From contig OZ037901.1 of assembly GCA_964035575.1 (NCBI GenBank), positions 620,001 to 684,000 of the forward strand: 64,000 nt of DNA, read 5' to 3'. Shown in pieces: positions 20,860 to 33,697 of the stretch. Each line of letters begins with the position of its first letter. The stretch's first letter is position 1. The position numbers were made by a program, and so were the translations under genes. Below the pieces are notes generated by a model. It saw only the letters and a program-made list of their open reading frames with translations, was not told where the DNA came from and ran no database searches. Source of the DNA: Rhynchopus sp. YZ270_cl-10 (Eukaryota; Euglenozoa; Diplonemea; Diplonemida; Diplonemidae).

Positions 20860-22443
20860 ATGTTGCGTCTCGCCCAAGTTGCGTTGCTGCTTGCGACGTT
20901 CGCAGTGGGGTCTGATGCCAAGGTGTTCTACTGGTTCAAGGCGACGAGGAACTGGCAGAAGAGCCGTGGCAAGGAGCTCGGGAGAGAGGAGTACACCATG
21001 AAGGGATGGGTGAAGGTGGACACTGGAGTGTCGAGGGACCTTGGTTGTCTGACGTGCAACTCGCACAACCACTGCTCGATGACAGGGAACTGGGCTTCGT
21101 CCGGAACACAGAGCACGTCTGGTGCTCTGCAGCTGAGAACCCACATGGATGCGTGGGAGGACGACAACGGTGGGAGGTGCTCGTTCAAGAAGGGGTTCTG
21201 GATCAACGATGACGACAGCCGCTGTCGCAAGGAGTGCAGCATCAACATGAAGTCCTACGCAATGGGAACAACGCACACACACAGGTGCAGCGGTGGCAAC
21301 GCCTGGCTTGAGGTGCAGTTCCGTTGGTGGCCAGACACCACGTCTGCACCGGACACACTTGCACCCCCGACGTCTGCACCCGCGACAGTTGCACCCCCAA
21401 CATCTGCACCCCCCACAAGCGCACCCGCGACGTCCGCTCCCCCAACCTCTGCACCCGCGACTTCTGCACCGCCAACACCTGCCCCGACTCCGTTGTGCAC
21501 AGATGGAACAGGATGGACGGACAGCCACGGCCACATGTGCGCGTTCTACATCCTGAGTGCTGTGCGCGACGCTCTGTACAACGAGACTCTTGGAGGCATC
21601 TTCTCCACCTGGACTGGCGACGACCCGTGCGTGTGGGGTGGTGTTGAGTGCTACGACGGAGAGTTTGTGTTCCGCCTCAAACTTGGAAACGCGGAAACTC
21701 TGGCAGCAGTTGTTCCGGACCTGTCCCGCCTGACCCGCATGGTTGAGTTGAACGTGCGTGGCACCCAGATCACTGGCTTTGCTGGACTTCCCGCATCTCT
21801 GCTGGACCTTGACTTCTCGTTCACACAGATCAACGGCCCGATGCCTGCCGCTGCCACCACTGCAAAGAGGGCCGTGACTGCACGCAGTGCTGGGCTTACA
21901 GGTGAGCTCCCAGACTTCCAGGACGGCATGCGCGAGATCGACGTGAGCTTCAACAGCATGGAAGGTCCGTTCCCTTCCCTGCCTGCCGACCTGATCAACT
22001 TCATTGCACAGAGCAACAAGTTCACTGGCCCACTCCCCGAGTGCGAGAGCTGCATGCGTGTTATTGTGAACACCAACGAGCTGACAGGGTCTCTGCGTGC
22101 CTACCCGAACCTGTGGACGGGACACTTCCAGTACAACTTCCTGAGCGGTGGACTGGACCTGACGCTCATGCCCACAGCCACATACATCGACGTGACACAC
22201 AACATGCTGACCGGCACGGTGACTGACCTTCAGGACGCAGGGCTGAAGATCCAGACGCTGAAGCTCGGACACAACCAGTTTTCGGGCAGTTTCCCGTTTG
22301 CACCTGTGTCGCCTGCGCGCGTGCTGCACCGCCTTGAGCTGAACCACAACCAGCTGACGGGTGCTGAGCCCACTGCAGCGGAGACTGCTCTGGTTGCAGC
22401 TCAGGTGACGCACAACGACAACACCTTCGGTATGCGGAACTAG
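20860..22443 (+). CDS. Gene A3: secreted LRR protein
   Basis: 527 residues, with the same protein as A2. The linker of ten repeats is at 21337-21486. Confidence 0.85.
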   Translation: MLRLAQVALLLATFAVGSDAKVFYWFKATRNWQKSRGKELGREEYTMKGWVKVDTGVSRDLGCLTCNSHNHCSMTGNWASSGTQSTSGALQLRTHMDAWEDDNGGRCSFKKGFWINDDDSRCRKECSINMKSYAMGTTHTHRCSGGNAWLEVQFRWWPDTTSAPDTLAPPTSAPATVAPPTSAPPTSAPATSAPPTSAPATSAPPTPAPTPLCTDGTGWTDSHGHMCAFYILSAVRDALYNETLGGIFSTWTGDDPCVWGGVECYDGEFVFRLKLGNAETLAAVVPDLSRLTRMVELNVRGTQITGFAGLPASLLDLDFSFTQINGPMPAAATTAKRAVTARSAGLTGELPDFQDGMREIDVSFNSMEGPFPSLPADLINFIAQSNKFTGPLPECESCMRVIVNTNELTGSLRAYPNLWTGHFQYNFLSGGLDLTLMPTATYIDVTHNMLTGTVTDLQDAGLKIQTLKLGHNQFSGSFPFAPVSPARVLHRLELNHNQLTGAEPTAAETALVAAQVTHNDNTFGMRN

Positions 22444-23974
22444 TCTTCAACTTTCCCAACACACCCACACCTACCCCACAGATCAGCTGTGATCGACGGA
22501 CACCATTTTTACGCTGTCTGATCATTGACTTGAGCATCAGACATTTCCACATTGCTCCCCCTCTCGCCCTCCCTGTAGAAGGGTTCATTGTTTGTACCTA
22601 ACCGGATGACTCTCTCTCTCTTGGTTGGGTGGCAGCTAGGTGCACCTGTTTATCGTTTATGACGATGCAGATCAGGGCGCCTGTGCCTGTCCATGGTTGT
22701 ACTGTAATCTCTCTCTCTCTGAAATGTGTCGCGATGCTTGCCTGTGCTGTAGTTCTGACCCCTCGGAGGGGCTCTCAGAATGACGGTGCAAAGTGTGTCA
22801 AGACAAAACGAGAGATACTTTTATTACTTTCGCTTTATTTTCCCACCCTCCACTCTCCAGCAGTCTAATCGTGGGCAGCTCGAGTGCCATTGGCTTTTGA
22901 GCGTCCGTCCGTGTACTGCTGATACTTTTCCCTTCCCCACCTGCCACTGTGTTTCTGGTGTTTGAAAATAGTTGACGTAGGCACACACTGCACGTGGCTG
23001 TGTTGATGTGGCCACGAAAGGCTTTTATGCTATTTTACTTTTGTACCAGTGGGCGTGGTGTACCCCTTCCCCTTACATCGTATTTTCGCTTTATCCGACA
23101 GAATAATGTAACATCTGTGCTTCGCAGGTGTTACGTTATTTGTTTTCCTGTTGTTTGTTCCGCTTTGAGCATCATGTGAAAACGTCTGAACCAGACACAG
23201 ACACTTGTATTTAACCTTGCCACGCAAGGTGAGGTTCTTGCAATGTCTGTGCCTGGAGAGGACCTCTTCGCAGTGTCTCAGCGAACACCTGTTTCTCTCT
23301 TTTTTCCTGCAGATCGAAATCCCAATCCCTCGCTGTACTCCTGGGTTAATTTGGTCGATGCTGTCTTTCTCTTGACAGCATACTGTTTTTATTTTCATTT
23401 CCCCTCGCTCTCTTTTCATCCTGCCTACCCTGTCTCCGACGTCAAGGTGTACATTCAGGATATTTTTTTATGACATACAGTACACATATTTGAGTACCTT
23501 CGTGTAAACGTATGCCAAGTTTTGTACCCGTTCTGTACTCACGCACAGGAGACAGCAAGTAACACTGCTACCTTCCTGGGCTCGAACAATCAGGCTGTGC
23601 ATCACCAGCACGTTAACGCATCAAATAACAACTAGAAATAGGGGGTGACACTTTTTTGAAAATCTCACAAGATGCATACTTGCTCTCTTTTTTATCGGAT
23701 GGAACCCACGAAATGGATGTAGGACTGCATGGTTAGGGTACACCCCAGTACACCGGGTCAGCGGGTTGTTATTTCAAGAGGCTGTGTGCTAACTTGGAAA
23801 TTGCGCGAAAAAATGGAAATCGGGTCGAAAGAACTGTACCTCCAAGGAGTGAACGAAGGTACAATGGACCCCATACTGTGAGGCATCTACACTATGCCCA
23901 GAACAAGACCAGACCCCACCCAACCACCAACACACACCCTATTGCAGACACCTGGTTCACTCTACATTTACACA

Positions 23975-24766
23975 ATGCCGCTTTTGCAGAAGGGACTCGT
24001 GTTGGCGTCGCTTGTGGCCCTCTCCCATGCCAATGCTCCTATGACTCCTCTGACTGCTGTGGTGACCGTGACGCGTCCACCGACTCCGTCAAGTGACGCA
24101 GTCTCTGCGTCCCTCCCAATCCACCTGGAGTTCCTGTCCTCAGCAGGCAACCCTGCCTGGCCAGACATCAGCGCACCGACAGTGGTGCCCGGTGCACGTC
24201 TGCAGGACCCACCAGCACACCTGCGCCTGCTCCCAACAACGCTGTCGAACTGGGACCTTGCTGCAGGGACGGAGGTGACGTACTCGTGCCCGAACGAGCC
24301 TTCCCTGATTGATGTGTGCGACGCATGGGTGTTCTTCTACGCATGCCCGCAGAGCTGTGTGCGCACATACCAGGGTGGCCTCCCAGGACTGCTCGCAGTG
24401 ACCCCTGGATGGGAGAGGACGCAGTGCGCACCACGCTTCACAACTGGCGCACCCGGCACCTCGTTCGTGCACCCGATGGGGAGCTTCAGGAAGCAGCTTG
24501 CACCAGGAACATCGACGACGTTCACGCTGCCTGCCAACGCAGAGTTTGTTGCCTTTGGCATTGACAAGGACGGTGTGGACTGCACGCAGCACCTCACTGT
24601 TGGTGCATGCCCTGTTGCGGGAGGACGCTGCACGTGGGACGGGTCCTCTTGCAAGAACAACAACTGCCAGGGCAGGTACGGCCCACCACCGCCGTGCACC
24701 GAGTGCCCATGGGAGGGCCTTGTGTCGCGCCCTCCGTCCGACGGTCCCTTCACCGGCTCGCCCTAA
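23975..24766 (+). CDS. Gene B3: small secreted Cys-rich protein
   Basis: The protein is identical to B1. Confidence 0.75.
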   Translation: MPLLQKGLVLASLVALSHANAPMTPLTAVVTVTRPPTPSSDAVSASLPIHLEFLSSAGNPAWPDISAPTVVPGARLQDPPAHLRLLPTTLSNWDLAAGTEVTYSCPNEPSLIDVCDAWVFFYACPQSCVRTYQGGLPGLLAVTPGWERTQCAPRFTTGAPGTSFVHPMGSFRKQLAPGTSTTFTLPANAEFVAFGIDKDGVDCTQHLTVGACPVAGGRCTWDGSSCKNNNCQGRYGPPPPCTECPWEGLVSRPPSDGPFTGSP

Positions 24767-25485
24767 ACGTCCTCTTGACAAAGAGGAGAACAGTGCAGCA
24801 CATCGCAAGACGTGCGATGGGCACCATGCAACTTATAAACGCACAGCAAGCAACACATACCACAAGTTAATACAACACCTTCCTTTCTCTATGACACGAC
24901 ATCCCTATTTACGATCTCTGCCTATGGACACATAGAGTAGAGATCTCTGGGACATTGTTTTCTTTCTTTTCGCCCATAGCTGCAGCAACAGCACATTCCT
25001 TTCATCGATATTTTGATGACTTCACAACATTCTTTCCCTTTTGCTTGTCTTTTACCGACCGATGTGTTCTCTTCGTAGGTGCGTTTACCGCACATGGCAG
25101 GAAACGAACAGAACACAGTTTTGCTGCTTGTGTTTGTTTTCGCTTGGGTATTTATGCCTGAGTGTCAAATGACTGGTTGCAAAAGAAAAACAAAACATAG
25201 GTCCTTCATGTTCTTTAAACCAACCCTCCATCCCACCCAACCCAAACCCATCTCATCACTTATTCCCGATTTCGTCCATCTGACTCTACACTTTTGTACA
25301 TACAGCAGGCGCTCTTGCAAATTGATGCATCCCACACACTTGTGAAGATACCAACACCACAGCAAGCGGGTTAATGGACGCGGCGTTCCTAAATGAATGC
25401 ATGCGTTGGACGTACTCTCGCAAGATCTGCGCAAAACTTCCCACACGGTAACGATAGTGGCAATGATGCTGCAGGAGAGACATAT

Positions 25486-25615
25486 CTTCTCATTTTCCAT
25501 TTCCAGCAAAATTCTTTCTCAAGATGTTGGGCGGGCGAAAAAGTATTCAGCGTGCCCGTGCCACTCCTGCGTGAAGAATTGCGTTGATTTCACGGCGCGG
25601 GCGGGGTCCTGGGTA
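25486..25615 (+). pseudogene. Captured 5' fragment of the IQ-motif gene, unit 3
   Basis: Same as the unit 1 fragment, with the ATG at 25524. Confidence 0.8.
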
Positions 25616-25698
25616 AGTAAGTGTTTGGGTACGGGGGGATAACAACCCACACTCACACACAACAACAGAGACTTTTTATTTTATTTTCCATAACAACT

Positions 25699-27282
25699 AT
25701 GTTGCGTCTCGCCCAAGTTGCGTTGCTGCTTGCGACGTTCGCAGTGGGGTCTGATGCCAAGGTGTTCTACTGGTTCAAGGCGACGAGGAACTGGCAGAAG
25801 AGCCGTGGCAAGGAGCTCGGGAGAGAGGAGTACACCATGAAGGGATGGGTGAAGGTGGACACTGGAGTGTCGAGGGACCTTGGTTGTCTGACGTGCAACT
25901 CGCACAACCACTGCTCGATGACAGGGAACTGGGCTTCGTCCGGAACACAGAGCACGTCTGGTGCTCTGCAGCTGAGAACCCACATGGATGCGTGGGAGGA
26001 CGACAACGGTGGGAGGTGCTCGTTCAAGAAGGGGTTCTGGATCAACGATGACGACAGCCGCTGTCGCAAGGAGTGCAGCATCAACATGAAGTCCTACGCA
26101 ATGGGAACAACGCACACACACAGGTGCAGCGGTGGCAACGCCTGGCTTGAGGTGCAGTTCCGTTGGTGGCCAGACACCACGTCTGCACCGGACACACTTG
26201 CACCCCCGACGTCTGCACCCGCGACAGTTGCACCCCCAACATCTGCACCCCCCACAAGCGCACCCGCGACGTCCGCTCCCCCAACCTCTGCACCCGCGAC
26301 TTCTGCACCGCCAACACCTGCCCCGACTCCGTTGTGCACAGATGGAACAGGATGGACGGACAGCCACGGCCACATGTGCGCGTTCTACATCCTGAGTGCT
26401 GTGCGCGACGCTCTGTACAACGAGACTCTTGGAGGCATCTTCTCCACCTGGACTGGCGACGACCCGTGCGTGTGGGGTGGTGTTGAGTGCTACGACGGAG
26501 AGTTTGTGTTCCGCCTCAAACTTGGAAACGCGGAAACTCTGGCAGCAGTTGTTCCGGACCTGTCCCGCCTGACCCGCATGGTTGAGTTGAACGTGCGTGG
26601 CACCCAGATCACTGGCTTTGCTGGACTTCCCGCATCTCTGCTGGACCTTGACTTCTCGTTCACACAGATCAACGGCCCGATGCCTGCCGCTGCCACCACT
26701 GCAAAGAGGGCCGTGACTGCACGCAGTGCTGGGCTTACAGGTGAGCTCCCAGACTTCCAGGACGGCATGCGCGAGATCGACGTGAGCTTCAACAGCATGG
26801 AAGGTCCGTTCCCTTCCCTGCCTGCCGACCTGATCAACTTCATTGCACAGAGCAACAAGTTCACTGGCCCACTCCCCGAGTGCGAGAGCTGCATGCGTGT
26901 TATTGTGAACACCAACGAGCTGACAGGGTCTCTGCGTGCCTACCCGAACCTGTGGACGGGACACTTCCAGTACAACTTCCTGAGCGGTGGACTGGACCTG
27001 ACGCTCATGCCCACAGCCACATACATCGACGTGACACACAACATGCTGACCGGCACGGTGACTGACCTTCAGGACGCAGGGCTGAAGATCCAGACGCTGA
27101 AGCTCGGACACAACCAGTTTTCGGGCAGTTTCCCGTTTGCACCTGTGTCGCCTGCGCGCGTGCTGCACCGCCTTGAGCTGAACCACAACCAGCTGACGGG
27201 TGCTGAGCCCACTGCAGCGGAGACTGCTCTGGTTGCAGCTCAGGTGACGCACAACGACAACACCTTCGGTATGCGGAACTAG
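25699..27282 (+). CDS. Gene A4: secreted LRR protein
   Basis: 527 residues, with the same protein as A2. The linker of ten repeats is at 26176-26325. Confidence 0.85.
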   Translation: MLRLAQVALLLATFAVGSDAKVFYWFKATRNWQKSRGKELGREEYTMKGWVKVDTGVSRDLGCLTCNSHNHCSMTGNWASSGTQSTSGALQLRTHMDAWEDDNGGRCSFKKGFWINDDDSRCRKECSINMKSYAMGTTHTHRCSGGNAWLEVQFRWWPDTTSAPDTLAPPTSAPATVAPPTSAPPTSAPATSAPPTSAPATSAPPTPAPTPLCTDGTGWTDSHGHMCAFYILSAVRDALYNETLGGIFSTWTGDDPCVWGGVECYDGEFVFRLKLGNAETLAAVVPDLSRLTRMVELNVRGTQITGFAGLPASLLDLDFSFTQINGPMPAAATTAKRAVTARSAGLTGELPDFQDGMREIDVSFNSMEGPFPSLPADLINFIAQSNKFTGPLPECESCMRVIVNTNELTGSLRAYPNLWTGHFQYNFLSGGLDLTLMPTATYIDVTHNMLTGTVTDLQDAGLKIQTLKLGHNQFSGSFPFAPVSPARVLHRLELNHNQLTGAEPTAAETALVAAQVTHNDNTFGMRN

Positions 27283-28813
27283 TCTTCAACTTTCCCAACA
27301 CACCCACACCTACCCCACAGATCAGCTGTGATCGACGGACACCATTTTTACGCTGTCTGATCATTGACTTGAGCATCAGACATTTCCACATTGCTCCCCC
27401 TCTCGCCCTCCCTGTAGAAGGGTTCATTGTTTGTACCTAACCGGATGACTCTCTCTCTCTTGGTTGGGTGGCAGCTAGGTGCACCTGTTTATCGTTTATG
27501 ACGATGCAGATCAGGGCGCCTGTGCCTGTCCATGGTTGTACTGTAATCTCTCTCTCTCTGAAATGTGTCGCGATGCTTGCCTGTGCTGTAGTTCTGACCC
27601 CTCGGAGGGGCTCTCAGAATGACGGTGCAAAGTGTGTCAAGACAAAACGAGAGATACTTTTATTACTTTCGCTTTATTTTCCCACCCTCCACTCTCCAGC
27701 AGTCTAATCGTGGGCAGCTCGAGTGCCATTGGCTTTTGAGCGTCCGTCCGTGTACTGCTGATACTTTTCCCTTCCCCACCTGCCACTGTGTTTCTGGTGT
27801 TTGAAAATAGTTGACGTAGGCACACACTGCACGTGGCTGTGTTGATGTGGCCACGAAAGGCTTTTATGCTATTTTACTTTTGTACCAGTGGGCGTGGTGT
27901 ACCCCTTCCCCTTACATCGTATTTTCGCTTTATCCGACAGAATAATGTAACATCTGTGCTTCGCAGGTGTTACGTTATTTGTTTTCCTGTTGTTTGTTCC
28001 GCTTTGAGCATCATGTGAAAACGTCTGAACCAGACACAGACACTTGTATTTAACCTTGCCACGCAAGGTGAGGTTCTTGCAATGTCTGTGCCTGGAGAGG
28101 ACCTCTTCGCAGTGTCTCAGCGAACACCTGTTTCTCTCTTTTTTCCTGCAGATCGAAATCCCAATCCCTCGCTGTACTCCTGGGTTAATTTGGTCGATGC
28201 TGTCTTTCTCTTGACAGCATACTGTTTTTATTTTCATTTCCCCTCGCTCTCTTTTCATCCTGCCTACCCTGTCTCCGACGTCAAGGTGTACATTCAGGAT
28301 ATTTTTTTATGACATACAGTACACATATTTGAGTACCTTCGTGTAAACGTATGCCAAGTTTTGTACCCGTTCTGTACTCACGCACAGGAGACAGCAAGTA
28401 ACACTGCTACCTTCCTGGGCTCGAACAATCAGGCTGTGCATCACCAGCACGTTAACGCATCAAATAACAACTAGAAATAGGGGGTGACACTTTTTTGAAA
28501 ATCTCACAAGATGCATACTTGCTCTCTTTTTTATCGGATGGAACCCACGAAATGGATGTAGGACTGCATGGTTAGGGTACACCCCAGTACACCGGGTCAG
28601 CGGGTTGTTATTTCAAGAGGCTGTGTGCTAACTTGGAAATTGCGCGAAAAAATGGAAATCGGGTCGAAAGAACTGTACCTCCAAGGAGTGAACGAAGGTA
28701 CAATGGACCCCATACTGTGAGGCATCTACACTATGCCCAGAACAAGACCAGACCCCACCCAACCACCAACACACACCCTATTGCAGACACCTGGTTCACT
28801 CTACATTTACACA

Positions 28814-29605
28814 ATGCCGCTTTTGCAGAAGGGACTCGTGTTGGCGTCGCTTGTGGCCCTCTCCCATGCCAATGCTCCTATGACTCCTCTGACTGCTGTG
28901 GTGACCGTGACGCGTCCACCGACTCCGTCAAGTGACGCAGTCTCTGCGTCCCTCCCAATCCACCTGGAGTTCCTGTCCTCAGCAGGCAACCCTGCCTGGC
29001 CAGACATCAGCGCACCGACAGTGGTGCCCGGTGCACGTCTGCAGGACCCACCAGCACACCTGCGCCTGCTCCCAACAACGCTGTCGAACTGGGACCTTGC
29101 TGCAGGGACGGAGGTGACGTACTCGTGCCCGAACGAGCCTTCCCTGATTGATGTGTGCGACGCATGGGTGTTCTTCTACGCATGCCCGCAGAGCTGTGTG
29201 CGCACATACCAGGGTGGCCTCCCAGGACTGCTCGCAGTGACCCCTGGATGGGAGAGGACGCAGTGCGCACCACGCTTCACAACTGGCGCACCCGGCACCT
29301 CGTTCGTGCACCCGATGGGGAGCTTCAGGAAGCAGCTTGCACCAGGAACATCGACGACGTTCACGCTGCCTGCCAACGCAGAGTTTGTTGCCTTTGGCAT
29401 TGACAAGGACGGTGTGGACTGCACGCAGCACCTCACTGTTGGTGCATGCCCTGTTGCGGGAGGACGCTGCACGTGGGACGGGTCCTCTTGCAAGAACAAC
29501 AACTGCCAGGGCAGGTACGGCCCACCACCGCCGTGCACCGAGTGCCCATGGGAGGGCCTTGTGTCGCGCCCTCCGTCCGACGGTCCCTTCACCGGCTCGC
29601 CCTAA
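28814..29605 (+). CDS. Gene B4: small secreted Cys-rich protein
   Basis: The protein is identical to B1. Confidence 0.75.
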   Translation: MPLLQKGLVLASLVALSHANAPMTPLTAVVTVTRPPTPSSDAVSASLPIHLEFLSSAGNPAWPDISAPTVVPGARLQDPPAHLRLLPTTLSNWDLAAGTEVTYSCPNEPSLIDVCDAWVFFYACPQSCVRTYQGGLPGLLAVTPGWERTQCAPRFTTGAPGTSFVHPMGSFRKQLAPGTSTTFTLPANAEFVAFGIDKDGVDCTQHLTVGACPVAGGRCTWDGSSCKNNNCQGRYGPPPPCTECPWEGLVSRPPSDGPFTGSP

Positions 29606-30324
29606 ACGTCCTCTTGACAAAGAGGAGAACAGTGCAGCACATCGCAAGACGTGCGATGGGCACCATGCAACTTATAAACGCACAGCAAGCAACACATACC
29701 ACAAGTTAATACAACACCTTCCTTTCTCTATGACACGACATCCCTATTTACGATCTCTGCCTATGGACACATAGAGTAGAGATCTCTGGGACATTGTTTT
29801 CTTTCTTTTCGCCCATAGCTGCAGCAACAGCACATTCCTTTCATCGATATTTTGATGACTTCACAACATTCTTTCCCTTTTGCTTGTCTTTTACCGACCG
29901 ATGTGTTCTCTTCGTAGGTGCGTTTACCGCACATGGCAGGAAACGAACAGAACACAGTTTTGCTGCTTGTGTTTGTTTTCGCTTGGGTATTTATGCCTGA
30001 GTGTCAAATGACTGGTTGCAAAAGAAAAACAAAACATAGGTCCTTCATGTTCTTTAAACCAACCCTCCATCCCACCCAACCCAAACCCATCTCATCACTT
30101 ATTCCCGATTTCGTCCATCTGACTCTACACTTTTGTACATACAGCAGGCGCTCTTGCAAATTGATGCATCCCACACACTTGTGAAGATACCAACACCACA
30201 GCAAGCGGGTTAATGGACGCGGCGTTCCTAAATGAATGCATGCGTTGGACGTACTCTCGCAAGATCTGCGCAAAACTTCCCACACGGTAACGATAGTGGC
30301 AATGATGCTGCAGGAGAGACATAT

Positions 30325-30454
30325 CTTCTCATTTTCCATTTCCAGCAAAATTCTTTCTCAAGATGTTGGGCGGGCGAAAAAGTATTCAGCGTGCCCGTGC
30401 CACTCCTGCGTGAAGAATTGCGTTGATTTCACGGCGCGGGCGGGGTCCTGGGTA
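30325..30454 (+). pseudogene. Captured 5' fragment of the IQ-motif gene, unit 4
   Basis: Same as the unit 1 fragment, with the ATG at 30363. Confidence 0.8.
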
Positions 30455-30537
30455 AGTAAGTGTTTGGGTACGGGGGGATAACAACCCACACTCACACACA
30501 ACAACAGAGACTTTTTATTTTATTTTCCATAACAACT

Positions 30538-32166
30538 ATGTTGCGTCTCGCCCAAGTTGCGTTGCTGCTTGCGACGTTCGCAGTGGGGTCTGATGCCAAG
30601 GTGTTCTACTGGTTCAAGGCGACGAGGAACTGGCAGAAGAGCCGTGGCAAGGAGCTCGGGAGAGAGGAGTACACCATGAAGGGATGGGTGAAGGTGGACA
30701 CTGGAGTGTCGAGGGACCTTGGTTGTCTGACGTGCAACTCGCACAACCACTGCTCGATGACAGGGAACTGGGCTTCGTCCGGAACACAGAGCACGTCTGG
30801 TGCTCTGCAGCTGAGAACCCACATGGATGCGTGGGAGGACGACAACGGTGGGAGGTGCTCGTTCAAGAAGGGGTTCTGGATCAACGATGACGACAGCCGC
30901 TGTCGCAAGGAGTGCAGCATCAACATGAAGTCCTACGCAATGGGAACAACGCACACACACAGGTGCAGCGGTGGCAACGCCTGGCTTGAGGTGCAGTTCC
31001 GTTGGTGGCCAGACACCACGTCTGCACCGGACACACTTGCACCCCCGACGTCTGCACCCGCGACAGTTGCACCGCCAACATCTGCACCCCCCACAAGCGC
31101 ACCCGCAACATCCGCGCCCGCGACCTCTGCACCCCCGACATCGGCACCGCCAACATCCGCTCCCGCGACTTCTGCACCGGACACTTCCGCACCGCCAACA
31201 CCTGCCCCGACTCCGTTGTGCACAGACGGAACAGGATGGACGGACAGCCACGGCCACATGTGCGCGTTCTACATCCTGAGTGCTGTGCGCGACGCTCTGT
31301 ACAACGAGACTCTTGGAGGCATCTTCTCCACCTGGACTGGCGACGACCCGTGCGTGTGGGGTGGTGTTGAGTGCTACGACGGAGAGTTTGTGTTCCGCCT
31401 CAAGCTCGGAAACGCGGAAACTCTGGCAGCAGTTGTTCCGGACCTGTCCCGCCTGACCCGCATGGTTGAGTTGAACGTGCGTGGCACCCAGATCACTGGC
31501 TTTGCTGGACTTCCCGCATCTCTGCTGGACCTTGACTTCTCGTTCACACAGATCAACGGCCCGATGCCTGCCGCTGCCACCACTGCAAAGAGGGCCGTGA
31601 CTGCACGCAGTGCTGGGCTTACAGGTGAGCTCCCAGACTTCCAGGACGGCATGCGCGAGATCGACGTGAGCTTCAACAGCATGGAAGGTCCGTTCCCTTC
31701 CCTGCCTGCCGACCTGATCAACTTCATTGCACAGAGCAACAAGTTCACTGGCCCACTCCCTGAGTGCGAGAGCTGCATGCGTGTTATTGTGAACACCAAC
31801 GAGCTGACAGGGTCTCTGCGTGCCTACCCGAACCTGTGGACGGGACACTTCCAGTACAACTTCCTGAGCGGTGGACTGGACCTGACGCTCATGCCCACAG
31901 CCACATACATCGACGTGACACACAACATGCTGACCGGCACGGTGACTGACCTTCAGGACGCAGGGCTGAAGATCCAGACGCTGAAGCTCGGACACAACCA
32001 GTTTTCGGGCAGTTTCCCGTTTGCACCTGTGTCGCCTGCGCGCGTGCTGCACCGCCTTGAGCTGAACCACAACCAGCTGACGGGTGCTGAGCCCACTGCA
32101 GCGGAGACTGCTCTGGTTGCAGCTCAGGTGACGCACAACGACAACACCTTCGGTATGCGGAACTAG
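30538..32166 (+). CDS. Gene A5: secreted LRR protein, long linker
   Basis: 542 residues. The linker has thirteen 5-residue repeats (31015-31209). Upstream of the linker its silent sites match A2-A4 (GATGACGAC, GGCAAC). Within and after the 3' half of the linker they match A1 (DTSAP unit, GACGGA, CTCAAGCTC). It is therefore a mosaic. One further silent change (CCT for CCC) lies at ~31760. Confidence 0.85.
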   Translation: MLRLAQVALLLATFAVGSDAKVFYWFKATRNWQKSRGKELGREEYTMKGWVKVDTGVSRDLGCLTCNSHNHCSMTGNWASSGTQSTSGALQLRTHMDAWEDDNGGRCSFKKGFWINDDDSRCRKECSINMKSYAMGTTHTHRCSGGNAWLEVQFRWWPDTTSAPDTLAPPTSAPATVAPPTSAPPTSAPATSAPATSAPPTSAPPTSAPATSAPDTSAPPTPAPTPLCTDGTGWTDSHGHMCAFYILSAVRDALYNETLGGIFSTWTGDDPCVWGGVECYDGEFVFRLKLGNAETLAAVVPDLSRLTRMVELNVRGTQITGFAGLPASLLDLDFSFTQINGPMPAAATTAKRAVTARSAGLTGELPDFQDGMREIDVSFNSMEGPFPSLPADLINFIAQSNKFTGPLPECESCMRVIVNTNELTGSLRAYPNLWTGHFQYNFLSGGLDLTLMPTATYIDVTHNMLTGTVTDLQDAGLKIQTLKLGHNQFSGSFPFAPVSPARVLHRLELNHNQLTGAEPTAAETALVAAQVTHNDNTFGMRN

Positions 32167-33697
32167 TCTTCAACTTTCCCAACACACCCACACCTACCCC
32201 ACAGATCAGCTGTGATCGACGGACACCATTTTTACGCTGTCTGATCATTGACTTGAGCATCAGACATTTCCACATTGCTCCCCCTCTCGCCCTCCCTGTA
32301 GAAGGGTTCATTGTTTGTACCTAACCGGATGACTCTCTCTCTCTTGGTTGGGTGGCAGCTAGGTGCACCTGTTTATCGTTTATGACGATGCAGATCAGGG
32401 CGCCTGTGCCTGTCCATGGTTGTACTGTAATCTCTCTCTCTCTGAAATGTGTCGCGATGCTTGCCTGTGCTGTAGTTCTGACCCCTCGGAGGGGCTCTCA
32501 GAATGACGGTGCAAAGTGTGTCAAGACAAAACGAGAGATACTTTTATTACTTTCGCTTTATTTTCCCACCCTCCACTCTCCAGCAGTCTAATCGTGGGCA
32601 GCTCGAGTGCCATTGGCTTTTGAGCGTCCGTCCGTGTACTGCTGATACTTTTCCCTTCCCCACCTGCCACTGTGTTTCTGGTGTTTGAAAATAGTTGACG
32701 TAGGCACACACTGCACGTGGCTGTGTTGATGTGGCCACGAAAGGCTTTTATGCTATTTTACTTTTGTACCAGTGGGCGTGGTGTACCCCTTCCCCTTACA
32801 TCGTATTTTCGCTTTATCCGACAGAATAATGTAACATCTGTGCTTCGCAGGTGTTACGTTATTTGTTTTCCTGTTGTTTGTTCCGCTTTGAGCATCATGT
32901 GAAAACGTCTGAACCAGACACAGACACTTGTATTTAACCTTGCCACGCAAGGTGAGGTTCTTGCAATGTCTGTGCCTGGAGAGGACCTCTTCGCAGTGTC
33001 TCAGCGAACACCTGTTTCTCTCTTTTTTCCTGCAGATCGAAATCCCAATCCCTCGCTGTACTCCTGGGTTAATTTGGTCGATGCTGTCTTTCTCTTGACA
33101 GCATACTGTTTTTATTTTCATTTCCCCTCGCTCTCTTTTCATCCTGCCTACCCTGTCTCCGACGTCAAGGTGTACATTCAGGATATTTTTTTATGACATA
33201 CAGTACACATATTTGAGTACCTTCGTGTAAACGTATGCCAAGTTTTGTACCCGTTCTGTACTCACGCACAGGAGACAGCAAGTAACACTGCTACCTTCCT
33301 GGGCTCGAACAATCAGGCTGTGCATCACCAGCACGTTAACGCATCAAATAACAACTAGAAATAGGGGGTGACACTTTTTTGAAAATCTCACAAGATGCAT
33401 ACTTGCTCTCTTTTTTATCGGATGGAACCCACGAAATGGATGTAGGACTGCATGGTTAGGGTACACCCCAGTACACCGGGTCAGCGGGTTGTTATTTCAA
33501 GAGGCTGTGTGCTAACTTGGAAATTGCGCGAAAAAATGGAAATCGGGTCGAAAGAACTGTACCTCCAAGGAGTGAACGAAGGTACAATGGACCCCATACT
33601 GTGAGGCATCTACACTATGCCCAGAACAAGACCAGACCCCACCCAACCACCAACACACACCCTATTGCAGACACCTGGTTCACTCTACATTTACACA